Source: Asticcacaulis sp. ZE23SCel15
Lineage (GTDB): Bacteria; Pseudomonadota; Alphaproteobacteria; Caulobacterales; Caulobacteraceae
Reading direction: 5' to 3'
DNA length: 64,000 nt
NCBI RefSeq assembly: GCF_030505395.1
Contig: NZ_CP130044.1
Span: 3,147,001-3,211,000, forward strand
Positions 27,379 to 36,063 of this stretch are shown in pieces. Below the pieces are notes generated by a model. The model was not told the origin of the DNA, did no database searches, and saw only the letters and a program-made list of their open reading frames with translations. Numbering within the stretch: the stretch's first letter is position 1; each line of letters begins with the position of its first letter. A program made the position numbers and the translations under genes.

Positions 27379-28470
27379 TTACACGCCGCCCAGTTCGCGC
27401 ATGGCCGCAAGAGACGTGTCCGCAAAGGCTTCGGTCGGATCGGTTCGCCGTTGGGACGACTTATCGATACGCGACAAAGCTTGTTGAAGGCGCAGACGCG
27501 CTTCGTCAACATTGACAGGCTCAATGCGTTTATTCAGGCGCGCCCACGCGGCCTCAAACCGCTTTTGCGCCGTCCCGCGCAAACGGGGGCTATGGGCGAC
27601 CACCGCCTCCATCTCCTCCATCTTGCCATTACAATGCAGCATGACATCACAGCCAGCGGCGCGGGCAGCCTTGACGCGATCCGCCATTGACCCGCTCAGC
27701 GCATTCATCGACAGGTCATCGGTCAGAAGCAGGCCATCAAAACCGATTTTTTGGCGGATCAGGCGAACCAGTTTGCGTGATGTCGTCGCCGGACGTTTGC
27801 GTTCATAGGCATCATAGACAATATGTGCCGTCATCCCCAGCGGCATATCGGCGTTCACCTCAAACGGCAGGAAATCTATGGCTTCCAGTTCCGGTCGCGC
27901 CGCCGTCACTACCGGCAAGGCATGGTGACTGTCAGCCACGGCACGGCCATGCCCCGGCATGTGCTTGACCACTGGCAAGACCCCGCCCGCCAGAAACCCT
28001 TCGCAGGCGGCACGGCCCATAACGGCGACCGTCTCGGCGTCAAAACCATAGGCCCGATCGCCCACTATATCGTGCCCGCCCGGTAAAGGCACATCCAGCA
28101 CCGGCGCGCAATCAACATTGATACCCAAGGCATAAAGATCAGCCGCCATAAGCCTTGCGCTCAGACGAACCAGTTCCCGCTGTTCATAAATATCGTTACT
28201 GATGCGGGCGAAGGTACCAGCAGCCGGATAGAGCGGCCAATGCGACGGTTTCAGCCGCTGAACCCGCCCGCCTTCCTGATCGATCAGCATCAGCACATCA
28301 GTATGGCCGGCGCTGGCCTTCAACTCGGCGACAAGCCGTTTCACCTGCTCCGGATTATCAATATTGCGACCAAACAGGATGAAGCCCAGCGGACGCTCCC
28401 GCCGGAAAAACTCAGCTTCCCGATGCGTCAGTTCAAGGCCGGAACAGCCCAGTATGCAAGCTTTGACCAC
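27379..28470 (-). CDS. nagZ: Beta-N-acetylhexosaminidase NagZ
   Basis: 363 residues, GH3 family. Cleaves GlcNAc from anhydro-muropeptides in cytoplasmic peptidoglycan recycling. Typical motifs: LMLIDQEGGRVQRLK, VVKHMPGHGRAVADSHHALP (the histidine loop that acts as acid/base in NagZ) and LLTDDLSMNALSG with the nucleophile aspartate. GTG start at 28468-28470, nine bases after the SPOR-gene stop. In an operon between the SPOR protein and scpAB, an arrangement common in alphaproteobacteria. Confidence 0.95.
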   Translation of the reverse strand: MVKACILGCSGLELTHREAEFFRRERPLGFILFGRNIDNPEQVKRLVAELKASAGHTDVLMLIDQEGGRVQRLKPSHWPLYPAAGTFARISNDIYEQRELVRLSARLMAADLYALGINVDCAPVLDVPLPGGHDIVGDRAYGFDAETVAVMGRAACEGFLAGGVLPVVKHMPGHGRAVADSHHALPVVTAARPELEAIDFLPFEVNADMPLGMTAHIVYDAYERKRPATTSRKLVRLIRQKIGFDGLLLTDDLSMNALSGSMADRVKAARAAGCDVMLHCNGKMEEMEAVVAHSPRLRGTAQKRFEAAWARLNKRIEPVNVDEARLRLQQALSRIDKSSQRRTDPTEAFADTSLAAMRELGGV

Positions 28471-28479
28471 AGTACAGCC

Positions 28480-29229
28480 TTACTTTACAAAGCAGGACTT
28501 GCCTGCCGATTTCAGCGCGTCACAAAAAGCCTTAGCCTTGTCTTTGGTCGGAAACCCGGTGAACGACGTCCGATACAGCGTAGCGCCGTCACGTTCGACT
28601 TTTTCAACCGCTTTCGAGGTGCCCGATACAAACATGCCGTAGCTGGAGGCCAGTGCCGCATATTGCTTATCGGCGATATCGCGTGACGTGAAAGCCCCGA
28701 TCTGGACCGCGGCCCCGGCCCCAGCCACCACAGGTTTTGGCGTCTCAATCCGCGCGACGGGGGCTACGACCTCAGCCGGGACAGCCGGCGTAGCGGCAGG
28801 CGCAACTGGCGCATCCATCGTATTGCTGGGGATAGGGCCAGTCCTGATCTCCGCCGGCGGCGGTGCCTCAGATACCGTAGCCGAAGCCTCGGCGCGCGCC
28901 ATCGGCTCTTCGGTGCCCGGCGCAAACTTTGGCTCAGCATCGGGCGCTACCGGATCAAGCAAATCTTCATCCGTCAGCGGCCGAGCATCTTCGATGCGGT
29001 TATCTTTGTAATTAGACAGGGACTCGCCAATCTCAGCCATGTCTTTGCGGCTGTTGAGGCCGGAATTATAGAACATGACCACCGCCAGCAGCAAAACGAC
29101 CAGCACAATACCGCTGGCGATCAGGGTGATCGGAGTCTGCGGACGCCCGCCGCTCCCGCCCTGACGCGCTTCATAGCTCAAATTATCTTCTGTGGGCGGC
29201 GTGTAAGTGCCGCGATCCTTATCAACCAT
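28480..29229 (-). CDS. SPOR domain inner-membrane protein
   Basis: 249 residues. A cytoplasmic N-terminus of about 32 residues, one membrane helix (TLIASGIVLVVLLLAVVMFY, 35-54), a proline/alanine-rich periplasmic linker and a C-terminal SPOR domain (about 170-249: VQIGAFTSRDIADKQYAALA, then AFCDALKSAGKSCFVK). SPOR domains bind denuded glycan strands at the division septum. This topology is that of FtsN and its relatives; it is small, but a role in division or cell wall recycling with nagZ is plausible. The gap 29230-29464 upstream holds only weak hairpins. Confidence 0.88.
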   Translation of the reverse strand: MVDKDRGTYTPPTEDNLSYEARQGGSGGRPQTPITLIASGIVLVVLLLAVVMFYNSGLNSRKDMAEIGESLSNYKDNRIEDARPLTDEDLLDPVAPDAEPKFAPGTEEPMARAEASATVSEAPPPAEIRTGPIPSNTMDAPVAPAATPAVPAEVVAPVARIETPKPVVAGAGAAVQIGAFTSRDIADKQYAALASSYGMFVSGTSKAVEKVERDGATLYRTSFTGFPTKDKAKAFCDALKSAGKSCFVK

Positions 29230-29464
29230 AAACGTCAGATCCTGTGGTGCGTCCCATCCGGGGCCATATCAAGCCGATCAGCGTCATGCAATGATTCGGC
29301 TATGATCTGGCGTAGCTCCGGCCTTTCCCGTCAGCGCGGGAATCATCCTAAACTGAGACCTCATTTTGGCATCTCTATGGCGAAAATCCAGTGCTGATTC
29401 GCCGCACGGGCATGTTTTGTTCCGCTCTGCGGCCTAAAACAACCCTCTGCCATTCAGGCGAGGC

Positions 29465-30634
29465 TCATGTAAACGAGAACAGCTTGCGGTGCTCCTCGAT
29501 CGCAAACGAATCCGTCATGCCAGCAATATAGTCGCAAATGACCCGTGCCCGACCGGCTTCCGTATCCTTTGAGCACACCAACTGATACCACTCATCCGGC
29601 AACACATCCTGCTCTTCCATATAGAGGTAGAACATCTGATTGAGGATGCGCTTGGCGTGTGAGCGCGTGCGGTTAAGATGATGGTGCTTATACATACGCG
29701 CATACAAAAACGCCCTGAGCCGCGCCAAGCCTTCCATGATGGTCCCGGAAAACGCCACCACCTGACGCGTGGCCTTGCGCACATCTTCTGCCGTTTCAAT
29801 GCGGTCAGCCTCTAACCGGCGCTGGGTTTCTTCGGTCACATCGCTGATCATGGCCCCGATCATGCGCCGCACCCCCTCCAGACGCAGCATCCGGTCGTCG
29901 ATATCCGGCCAGTCTTTTTCAGTCGATGCCAAGGCCGGGCCGATCAGGGGAATATCGCGCAGGTCATCAATAGTGAACAACCCGGCCTTAAGCCCATCGT
30001 CAACATCGTGATTATTGTAAGCGATATCATCGGCAATAGCGGCGATTTGCGCCTCAATCGATGCATAAGTATCCATGCGCAAGTCATAGATATCATTAAA
30101 ATCCTTGACGGCTTTCCAGCTTGGGCGCGACAGCAGATGCACCGACGGGCCGTTATGCTTGATAATCCCCTCCAGGGTTTCCCAGGTCAGGTTCAGCCCC
30201 TCAAACGCCGGATAGCGATGCTCTAACTTAGTGACCACACGGAAAGTCTGAACATTGTGATCAAAACCGCCCCACGGCTCCATGCACTTATGCAGTTCAT
30301 CCTCACCGGCATGGCCAAACGGCGGATGGCCAAGGTCATGGGCCAGAGCCACGGTTTCCGCCAGATCCTGCTCGACATTCAGCGACAAGGCAAGTGAGCG
30401 GGCAATCTGCGCCACCTCCAGCGAATGGGTCAGGCGCGTGCGGAAGTAATCGCCCTCATTCGCCACAAAAACCTGAGTCTTGCCCTTCAGACGGCGAAAG
30501 GCCGTACAGTGAATAATGCGGTCCCGATCGCGCGCAAAGGGCGTGCGGGTGGAGCTTTCGTCCTCAGTATAAAGACGGCCAAGGCTTTTGGCGGAATTTT
30601 CAGCGTAGGGCGACAGAGGTGTGTATGGGGGCAC
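29465..30634 (-). CDS. dgt: Deoxyguanosinetriphosphate triphosphohydrolase-like protein
   Basis: 389 residues. HD-domain phosphohydrolase that splits dNTPs to deoxynucleoside and triphosphate. HD ligands: [20 protein letters not shown] and [20 protein letters not shown], plus [14 protein letters not shown], which together define the dGTPase type-2 group. N-terminal [20 protein letters not shown] contacts nucleotide. GTG start at 30632-30634 with no good ribosome site. It is divergent from erpA, and the 143-bp spacer contains AT-rich -10-like boxes in both directions. Confidence 0.93.
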   Translation of the reverse strand: MPPYTPLSPYAENSAKSLGRLYTEDESSTRTPFARDRDRIIHCTAFRRLKGKTQVFVANEGDYFRTRLTHSLEVAQIARSLALSLNVEQDLAETVALAHDLGHPPFGHAGEDELHKCMEPWGGFDHNVQTFRVVTKLEHRYPAFEGLNLTWETLEGIIKHNGPSVHLLSRPSWKAVKDFNDIYDLRMDTYASIEAQIAAIADDIAYNNHDVDDGLKAGLFTIDDLRDIPLIGPALASTEKDWPDIDDRMLRLEGVRRMIGAMISDVTEETQRRLEADRIETAEDVRKATRQVVAFSGTIMEGLARLRAFLYARMYKHHHLNRTRSHAKRILNQMFYLYMEEQDVLPDEWYQLVCSKDTEAGRARVICDYIAGMTDSFAIEEHRKLFSFT

Positions 30635-30777
30635 GTCGGGCTTTATCCATATATTTCAAACAGGTTCGTGGTCTATATTAGACTAAACCTCAAACGAATG
30701 GCTAATTTCCGAAAAACTTTACCTAAAAAATTTAATCGACGGCTGAACTTTACGTCAAATCCGACTATATAGGGGCT

Positions 30778-31113
30778 ATGAGCACGTCCCATTCCATATC
30801 TTTGTCCGCCGCCGCCGCGCGCCATATCAACGCTTTATCCGCGCAGGCCGGTCACGAAATCCTGCTGAGGGTCGCTGTCGAAGGCGGTGGCTGCTCCGGC
30901 TTTCAGTATCAGCTAGATCTGGTTGACGCGGCCGAAGACGGCGACAGCGTCATCGGCTATAACGGGGCGCGCGCACTGGTAGATGATGTCTCGGCGCCCT
31001 TATTAAACGGTTCAATCATTGACTATGTTGAGGAACTGGTCGGTTCTCAGTTTAAAATCCTCAACCCCAATGCCAAGTCGTCCTGTGGCTGCGGCGTATC
31101 ATTTTCGATATAA
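30778..31113 (+). CDS. erpA: Iron-sulfur cluster insertion protein, ErpA/IscA family
   Basis: 111 residues, A-type carrier that delivers Fe-S clusters to apo-proteins. The three cluster cysteines are at residues 39 (GGGCSGFQYQ), 103 and 105 (SSCGCGVSF). The ATG at 30778 follows AGGGG closely, and a TATATA lies only about ten bases upstream, so the mRNA may be very short-leadered. ErpA versus IscA cannot be fixed by sequence alone; a stand-alone gene away from the suf cluster favours ErpA. Confidence 0.88.
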   Translation: MSTSHSISLSAAAARHINALSAQAGHEILLRVAVEGGGCSGFQYQLDLVDAAEDGDSVIGYNGARALVDDVSAPLLNGSIIDYVEELVGSQFKILNPNAKSSCGCGVSFSI

Positions 31114-31126
31114 AACAGATCATTTC

Positions 31127-31918
31127 ATGAAAATTTCGACCTGGAACGTCAACTCCGTCAATGCCCGGTTAGAGGTCATTCTCAACTGGTTCCGTGAGGA
31201 GCGCCCGGATGTGTGTTCGCTTCAGGAACTGAAGTGCATCGACGAAAAGTTCCCCTATGAGGCCTTTGAAGCGCTGGGCTACAACATCGCTGTACACGGG
31301 CAAAAGACCTATAACGGTGTTGCTATCCTGTCGAAATATCCGCTGTCCGACATCACCAAGGGACTGAAAGGCGAAGATGAAGACGAACAGGCCCGGTATC
31401 TGGAGGCCGTCGTTGACGCCCCTCACCCATTGCGGGTGACCTCGATTTATCTGCCGAACGGCAACCCGCTCGGTACAGAAAAATATGCCTATAAACTGCG
31501 CTGGATAGACCGGCTCTATGCCCGCGCGACTGACCTTCTGGAACTGGAAGAACCCACGCTATTGTCAGGTGATTTCAATATCATACCGGAGCCTGTTGAT
31601 TGCTATAATCCGGCAGTCTGGGTGGATGACGCGCTGTTTCAACCCGAAGTCAGGGCCGCCTTCCGGCGCTTTAAAAACTTAGGCTATAGCGACGCGTTCG
31701 ATCTTATGCCCCCCGCCGACAATCGTTACACCTTCTGGGATTATCAGGCGGGCGCCTGGCAAAAGAACGAAGGCATCCGCATCGACCATCACCTTATGTC
31801 ACCACAAGCCGCGGATAAGCTGTCATCGTTCACCATCCACAAAGCCACGCGCGGATTTGCGACCGAAAACGCCAAAGCCTCCGACCATGTGCCGGTCAGC
31901 GTTGAGTTTAACCTCTGA
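31127..31918 (+). CDS. xthA: Exodeoxyribonuclease III
   Basis: 263 residues from ATG 31127, 13 bp after erpA. An in-frame upstream start would overlap erpA and lacks homology. Exo III type AP endonuclease in base-excision repair. Motifs: MKISTWNVNSVNARL with the metal asparagine, SLQELKCIDEKFP (metal glutamate), DFNIIPEPVDCYNP, IRIDHHLMSP and KASDHVPVSVEF (catalytic Asp-His). Complete family length. Confidence 0.95.
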   Translation: MKISTWNVNSVNARLEVILNWFREERPDVCSLQELKCIDEKFPYEAFEALGYNIAVHGQKTYNGVAILSKYPLSDITKGLKGEDEDEQARYLEAVVDAPHPLRVTSIYLPNGNPLGTEKYAYKLRWIDRLYARATDLLELEEPTLLSGDFNIIPEPVDCYNPAVWVDDALFQPEVRAAFRRFKNLGYSDAFDLMPPADNRYTFWDYQAGAWQKNEGIRIDHHLMSPQAADKLSSFTIHKATRGFATENAKASDHVPVSVEFNL

Positions 31919-31955
31919 TTGAGCTTAAACTCAGGCTGAAAGGCTGATTCCTGAC

Positions 31956-32540
31956 ATGGATGAAACTCTGCGGGTACTGTTGTGGTTTTTGCTGGCCGGG
32001 ATCGGTCTGCTTATCGTGTCATCCGTGGTTTTATGGTGGTTTGAGTCCAGCCGCAGATTGACCCGTGGCCTGTTGAGGGCTCTGGGTAAACCCGCCGATG
32101 CGATTGTCTATGATCTGGGCGGACAAAAAGCCGCGGGCCTTGATTTCAGCGCTGGCGATATGGCGGTACTGTGGGACAGCGGCAAGCAAGGTCTGGTGTT
32201 CACCTTTGATGAAATTGACGGCGCTGAACTGATCGTCGATGAAAAAATCGTCGCTCGCACTCAAAAAGGCGAAACCCGCCGGGTTATGGATGAGACCTAC
32301 CCCAATGCCAGCCGGGTCATTTTGCGGCTAATGTTTGATGATGTTGAGACGCCGGAATTTGAAGTCGAGTTGTTTGGGCAGATGTCCCCCAATCCAGTCC
32401 ACCCCAAGACGGCGGCCGATGCGGTGCGTCTGGGGCGCAAATGGTTATCGCATGTCGATGCCGTCATCAAACGTCCCGCGACGGTGCGCGCTCGCCCCGC
32501 AGGCGAAGATCATGACGCAGACGACACGGCAGACGATTAA
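31956..32540 (+). CDS. Unknown membrane-anchored protein, paralogue 1 of two
   Basis: 194 residues. A single N-terminal membrane helix (LLWFLLAGIGLLIVSSVVLW, 8-27) and a soluble beta-rich domain. It is clearly homologous to the next gene: GAELIVDEKIVARTQKGETR, RVILRLMFDDVETPEFEVEL and the ending RKWLSHVDAVIKRP have direct counterparts. The C-terminal tail is acidic (HDADDTADD). No known domain recognised by me. The gene is 38 bp after xthA. Confidence 0.75.
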   Translation: MDETLRVLLWFLLAGIGLLIVSSVVLWWFESSRRLTRGLLRALGKPADAIVYDLGGQKAAGLDFSAGDMAVLWDSGKQGLVFTFDEIDGAELIVDEKIVARTQKGETRRVMDETYPNASRVILRLMFDDVETPEFEVELFGQMSPNPVHPKTAADAVRLGRKWLSHVDAVIKRPATVRARPAGEDHDADDTADD

Positions 32541-32588
32541 ATATGACGCGGATTCAACAAAGTCTTTCACTGCCCCCTTACCGGCTGA

Positions 32589-32594
32589 TATAAT
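32589..32594 (+). promoter_or_regulatory. TATAAT promoter candidate before paralogue 2
   Basis: A perfect TATAAT with TTTCAC at 32565-32570 as a poor -35 (18-bp spacer). It would place the 5' end near 32601, 16 bases before the TTG start at 32617. Confidence 0.4.
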
Positions 32595-32616
32595 TCATGG
32601 TTAATATGCGCGGCAA

Positions 32617-33372
32617 TTGAGTGGGGTGGACGGGTTGGAACGGTTTCTTCCGACATTGATAATTTTATCGGCAGCAGGCATCGCGATTCTGCTGATACTT
32701 TACCGCGTCTGGAATTCGCGCGTCGAGCAGCCTAAAAAACTCGAAGACGAACTTAACGAAGCCCTGGAAGGCACCCGCCCGGACGTTCAAGCGCTGGAGC
32801 CCGTCAGGCGCGCGGCCTGCGCCATCGCCTATAATCTCAACCGCGTCATTATTGTGCGCGAATTTGGTAAGATCCCCACCCGCATTTATCCGATACGCGA
32901 ACTGATGGGCATTGAAATCTTCATAGATTCCAAAGTCGTGGCACGCGTCCTGCGTTCTGGCCCGCATAAGATGCTGGATGATATCGCGCCACAGGTGACC
33001 CGTGTGACCATGCGCCTGATTTTTGATGATCCGGCCCGTCCTGACTTTGAACTGGTGTTGTGGGACCCCAACGATAATCTGACCGCCCGCGCCGAAGGCC
33101 CGCGCGGGGCCATGGAAACGGCCCGTCGCTGGTTCTACCATGTTGAAGCCATTATCCGCCGCCCCAAGGATGAGCTTGAAGCCAAGGCCGCAGCTACAGA
33201 ACCGCCGCAGGCCCCCTCGCCGACACCGCCCGCACCACCGCCAGAGGCGCATAAGCCCTTTCCGGCACCGGGCGAGCCGTCAAAGCCTGAACCGCCAAAA
33301 GCCACGCCCAAAAAGGATGATATTGATGTGCTCAATGCGCCGATCATCCCCTATGTCGATATGCGTCCGTAA
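32617..33372 (+). CDS. Unknown membrane-anchored protein, paralogue 2 of two
   Basis: 251 residues. The start is taken as TTG 32617; GTG 32626 is an alternative, and neither has a strong ribosome site. Membrane helix at residues 11-28 (LPTLIILSAAGIAILLILYR), a soluble domain matching paralogue 1 (GIEIFIDSKVVARVLRSGPH, RVTMRLIFDDPARPDFELVL, RRWFYHVEAIIRRP), and a proline-rich C-terminal tail (residues 195-232) followed by DDIDVLNAPIIPYVDMRP. The two share a pattern of about 85 aligned residues. Function unknown. Confidence 0.7.
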   Translation: MSGVDGLERFLPTLIILSAAGIAILLILYRVWNSRVEQPKKLEDELNEALEGTRPDVQALEPVRRAACAIAYNLNRVIIVREFGKIPTRIYPIRELMGIEIFIDSKVVARVLRSGPHKMLDDIAPQVTRVTMRLIFDDPARPDFELVLWDPNDNLTARAEGPRGAMETARRWFYHVEAIIRRPKDELEAKAAATEPPQAPSPTPPAPPPEAHKPFPAPGEPSKPEPPKATPKKDDIDVLNAPIIPYVDMRP

Positions 33373-33434
33373 GCCACGCGTCTCTTAAACAGCGCACAGG
33401 GCTACCTCCCTTCACCAATACTCTGCGCAAAGCT

Positions 33435-33450
33435 TGTTTGATCGCAAACA
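33435..33450. promoter_or_regulatory. Palindrome upstream of the NnrU-like gene
   Basis: TGTTTG-ATCG-CAAACA. The geometry (five-base arms, four-base spacer) resembles Crp/Fnr-family sites, which control nnr genes in denitrifiers, but the bases do not match the FNR consensus TTGAT-N4-ATCAA. Confidence 0.25.
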
Positions 33451-33478
33451 CTCGTGATAGTCATCAGGACTATTATTG

Positions 33479-34177
33479 ATGGAGACCGGTATGTGGACCC
33501 TCGCGCTGGCGTGCGCTTTTTTTCTGTGTATCCACCTGATGATCTCCGGAACGGTGCTTAAGCTGCAAATCATCAGCGCCATCGGTCCCACCGCCTATTA
33601 CATCCTGTTTTCTTTGTTTTCTCTGGCCGGTCTGGCGTGGATGATGCACGCCTATGCCATAGCGATGGCTGATCCGTTAAATTTGCGCATCTGGCAGGCG
33701 CCGGTGCTGCTGAAGGCCCTGGCTTTGGTGACCAATTTCGTCGCCTTTCAACTGATCATCATAGGCTATATGAGCAAAAGCCCGACCAGCATGGGCGCAT
33801 TAAAGCACCTCGGCGACAAACCGGTCTACGGTATTATCCGCGTCTCACGCCATCCGGTCTTATCCGGAATCGGTCTATGGGCGCTAACGCACATGGCATG
33901 CAATGGCAATCTGGCGTCATGGATCTTTTTTGGGTCGCTGCTGGCCCTGTGTGTTCTGGGTGCCAACAGTATCGACAACAAACGACTGACCCTAATGGGC
34001 GACACCTATCGCTCCATAAGTAAGCGCACCTCGATCATCCCGTTTGCAGCCATTCTGACCGGCCATACCCCTTTTGTGCCGGCCGAGATCGGAGTTGCGA
34101 AATTCCTGTTCGCGTCGTCTATCTATTTCGTGACTTTGGCGTTCCACGAGTTTTTGTTCGGGCTTTCGGCAGTTTAG
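33479..34177 (+). CDS. NnrU family membrane protein
   Basis: 232 residues from ATG 33479 (an in-frame TTG precedes it directly). About six hydrophobic segments. The NnrU/methyltransferase-like signature is visible: GIIRVSRHPVLSGIGLWALT and NKRLTLMGDTYRSISKRTS, the pattern shared with isoprenylcysteine carboxyl methyltransferase-like membrane enzymes. NnrU is tied to nitric-oxide and nitrite reduction in Rhodobacter; no denitrification genes are near here, so the name is by family only. Convergent with proC, eight bases apart. Confidence 0.85.
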   Translation: METGMWTLALACAFFLCIHLMISGTVLKLQIISAIGPTAYYILFSLFSLAGLAWMMHAYAIAMADPLNLRIWQAPVLLKALALVTNFVAFQLIIIGYMSKSPTSMGALKHLGDKPVYGIIRVSRHPVLSGIGLWALTHMACNGNLASWIFFGSLLALCVLGANSIDNKRLTLMGDTYRSISKRTSIIPFAAILTGHTPFVPAEIGVAKFLFASSIYFVTLAFHEFLFGLSAV

Positions 34178-34185
34178 CCCCGGCC

Positions 34186-34986
34186 TTAACCCAGTTCGCG
34201 CGACCGCTTGAACGCCGCTTCAACCGTCGCCCTGATCAGGTCATCAAGCCCGCCCGGCTCCGCGCACAACACTTTAAGGCCGGCTTCGGTCGTACCACCG
34301 GGAGAGGCCACCTTGCGGATCAGATCGTCAGGCTCCTCACCCGTTTCATCCAGCAGTCGCGCGGCACTGATCAGGGTGGCCCGCGCGAGTGTCCGGGCAT
34401 CAGCAGGCATCAGGTTCACACTTAATGCGGCCTTCTCAAGCGCACGCGCAAAGGCATAAACATAGGCGGGCCCTGAACCCGATACGGCTGTGGCCGAATC
34501 AATCAGGCCTTCGTCGCTCAGGATCGCCGTCGCGGCGATGGGTTCAAATACAAACCGCGCCGCCTCAAGGGCTTGAGGAATACCAGAATAGAGACTGGCC
34601 ACGCCCTTGCCTGTTGCCACGCCGGTTGTGGGCATGACACGTGCCACCTTGATCGGGGCAAAGACTTCTGACAGGTCCGCCGTTTTCACCCCGGCCATAA
34701 CGGAAATCAGCACCGCGTCAGGGTTTAGGTTGCCCTCGAAAATCTTGGCCATCTCGCGCCAGCTTTGCGGCTTGACGGCAACGATAATCGTTTTGGCCTG
34801 CGCCCAGGCTTCGGCTGGTGGATTGAGTTTCGCCCCATCAGCGGCGTAGGCCTGCGCTTCGTCCTGCGGCTTGAGATCAAGGATCATCACGTCGGACGGC
34901 GACACATGGCCTGACCGGCGAAACCCCTTGAGAATAGATGACCCCAGCGCGCCAGCGCCAACCAGAAAAATCGGGGTGAAAGTCAT
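34186..34986 (-). CDS. proC: Pyrroline-5-carboxylate reductase
   Basis: 266 residues. Last step of proline synthesis, reducing P5C with NAD(P)H. Rossmann motif LVGAGALGSSILKGF at residues 6-20; the C-terminal dimerisation domain has AVSGSGPAYVYAFARALEKA and VASPGGTTEAGLKVL, the classic P5CR signature. Fourteen bases downstream of the YbjN gene on the same strand, so likely one transcript. Confidence 0.95.
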   Translation of the reverse strand: MTFTPIFLVGAGALGSSILKGFRRSGHVSPSDVMILDLKPQDEAQAYAADGAKLNPPAEAWAQAKTIIVAVKPQSWREMAKIFEGNLNPDAVLISVMAGVKTADLSEVFAPIKVARVMPTTGVATGKGVASLYSGIPQALEAARFVFEPIAATAILSDEGLIDSATAVSGSGPAYVYAFARALEKAALSVNLMPADARTLARATLISAARLLDETGEEPDDLIRKVASPGGTTEAGLKVLCAEPGGLDDLIRATVEAAFKRSRELG

Positions 34987-35000
34987 ATGCTAATCTCTTC

Positions 35001-35528
35001 TTACGCTTCGCCGACAGTCTCAAACAGGCAGGCCTCTAAAGCCGCCATCGGTGAGCGCGCCCCTTTGAGGTAAAAATCAAACGCCGGAAAAAACCGATCA
35101 ACCGCATCCGCGGCTGAATTGATCATATGCGCGGTCTGCACGGCCGAGGGCTTATCCAGCGTCGTGAACGCCAAGGTATGGCGAAACACAATATCATTGA
35201 CCGGTTCGCCGTCATCCATGCCCGGCTCGCGGTAGATTTCAAAATGCCCGAACCAGACCCGCTGATTGACCAGCGAAAGTAGTTCATAAAGCCCGGTGAC
35301 ATGCTCCGGCTTAAAGCCGATATCCAGACCACAACACAGTTGCAGGCACTCACCTTCGGGGCGCCAGACAAACCACATATCGTAGCTTTTCCAGTCGCCG
35401 GACAGCATGAAGGTCAGTTCACCGTCTTTGGTGCGTTCAAAATTCAGCCCCTCATCGGTGAGGATGGTTTCCACCATCTCCAGCGGGTCAAGGCTGAAAT
35501 CGCTGTCAAAAGCCAGAGGCTGATCCAT
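35001..35528 (-). CDS. YbjN domain-containing protein
   Basis: 175 residues, soluble, alpha/beta. The YbjN fold (related to type III secretion chaperones) is indicated by LDPLEMVETILTDEGLNFER, YDMWFVWRPEGECLQLCCGL and YELLSLVNQRVWFGHFEIY. In E. coli YbjN affects motility and stress responses; the molecular role is not settled. It comes directly before proC. Confidence 0.8.
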   Translation of the reverse strand: MDQPLAFDSDFSLDPLEMVETILTDEGLNFERTKDGELTFMLSGDWKSYDMWFVWRPEGECLQLCCGLDIGFKPEHVTGLYELLSLVNQRVWFGHFEIYREPGMDDGEPVNDIVFRHTLAFTTLDKPSAVQTAHMINSAADAVDRFFPAFDFYLKGARSPMAALEACLFETVGEA

Positions 35529-35592
35529 GATATTGTCTTTATCTCTATATTGCCGTCGCTATGCGCAAGTCCTGCCCAAATGGGCCTGACAT

Positions 35593-35853
35593 TTACGCGA
35601 CCGGGCCGCTGTCGTCTTTTTTAGCGGCTGGTTTTTTGGCGGCCTTAAGCGTTGCCAGTTCGGCGCGCAGTTCCGCAACCTGTGCCGCCAGCGCTTCGTA
35701 TTCATCGCGGCGAACCAGATCCATGTCGGCCACCCATTTGTCCGCCTGAGCCCGGAAGGCGGACTTGGCCTCTTCGCCTGCCGCCTGCGCCAAGGACATG
35801 GCATTGGTGGTCATTTTGGCAAATTCGTCCATGAAGGGATTTTTGGTTTGCAT
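35593..35853 (-). CDS. ubiK: UbiK/BMFP family accessory protein
   Basis: 86 residues from ATG 35851-35853 with GAGGAG seven bases upstream. N-terminal amphipathic helix and a C-terminal coiled coil (LAAQVAELRAELATLKAAKK), the arrangement of BMFP/UbiK proteins, which bind lipids and help assemble the ubiquinone biosynthesis complex. The tail is lysine-rich. Upstream in-frame codons come from a repeated intergenic element, not from the gene. Confidence 0.75.
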   Translation of the reverse strand: MQTKNPFMDEFAKMTTNAMSLAQAAGEEAKSAFRAQADKWVADMDLVRRDEYEALAAQVAELRAELATLKAAKKPAAKKDDSGPVA

Positions 35854-35887
35854 AGCCGTCTCCTCAAGGGGGGTACAACAGGGTAGA

Positions 35888-35932
35888 GCATTTCGCGAAA
35901 AAGTGGGCACCGGTTTTTCGCTCAAGAAATGC
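35888..35932. repeat. Dispersed palindromic repeat of the AGCATTTCGCG type
   Basis: GCATTTC (35888-35894) pairs with GAAATGC (35926-35932), with an inner GCGAAAAA/TTTTTCGC pair. The sequence GCATTTCGCGAAAAAGTGGG and ACCGGTTTTTCGC resembles an abundant intergenic repeat of alphaproteobacterial genomes. It sits between the ubiK-like gene and lgt. Confidence 0.7.
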
Positions 35933-36063
35933 GTCAAAACATAAACTGAGCGCCATATAGTACACTTTCACAAACATTTTTCATGATTCTTCATTTAAGC
36001 GCGACAATTCGATGCGATCTTGCTAAACGGACTTTTGGATATGTCACGAAAGCGCGCCCCTAC

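Noticed and set aside
33435-33450. FNR/Nnr binding site upstream of the NnrU-like gene
   Set aside because: Spacing is right but arms are TGTTTG/CAAACA rather than TTGAT/ATCAA, and no nitrogen-oxide genes are near; kept only as a low-confidence palindrome.
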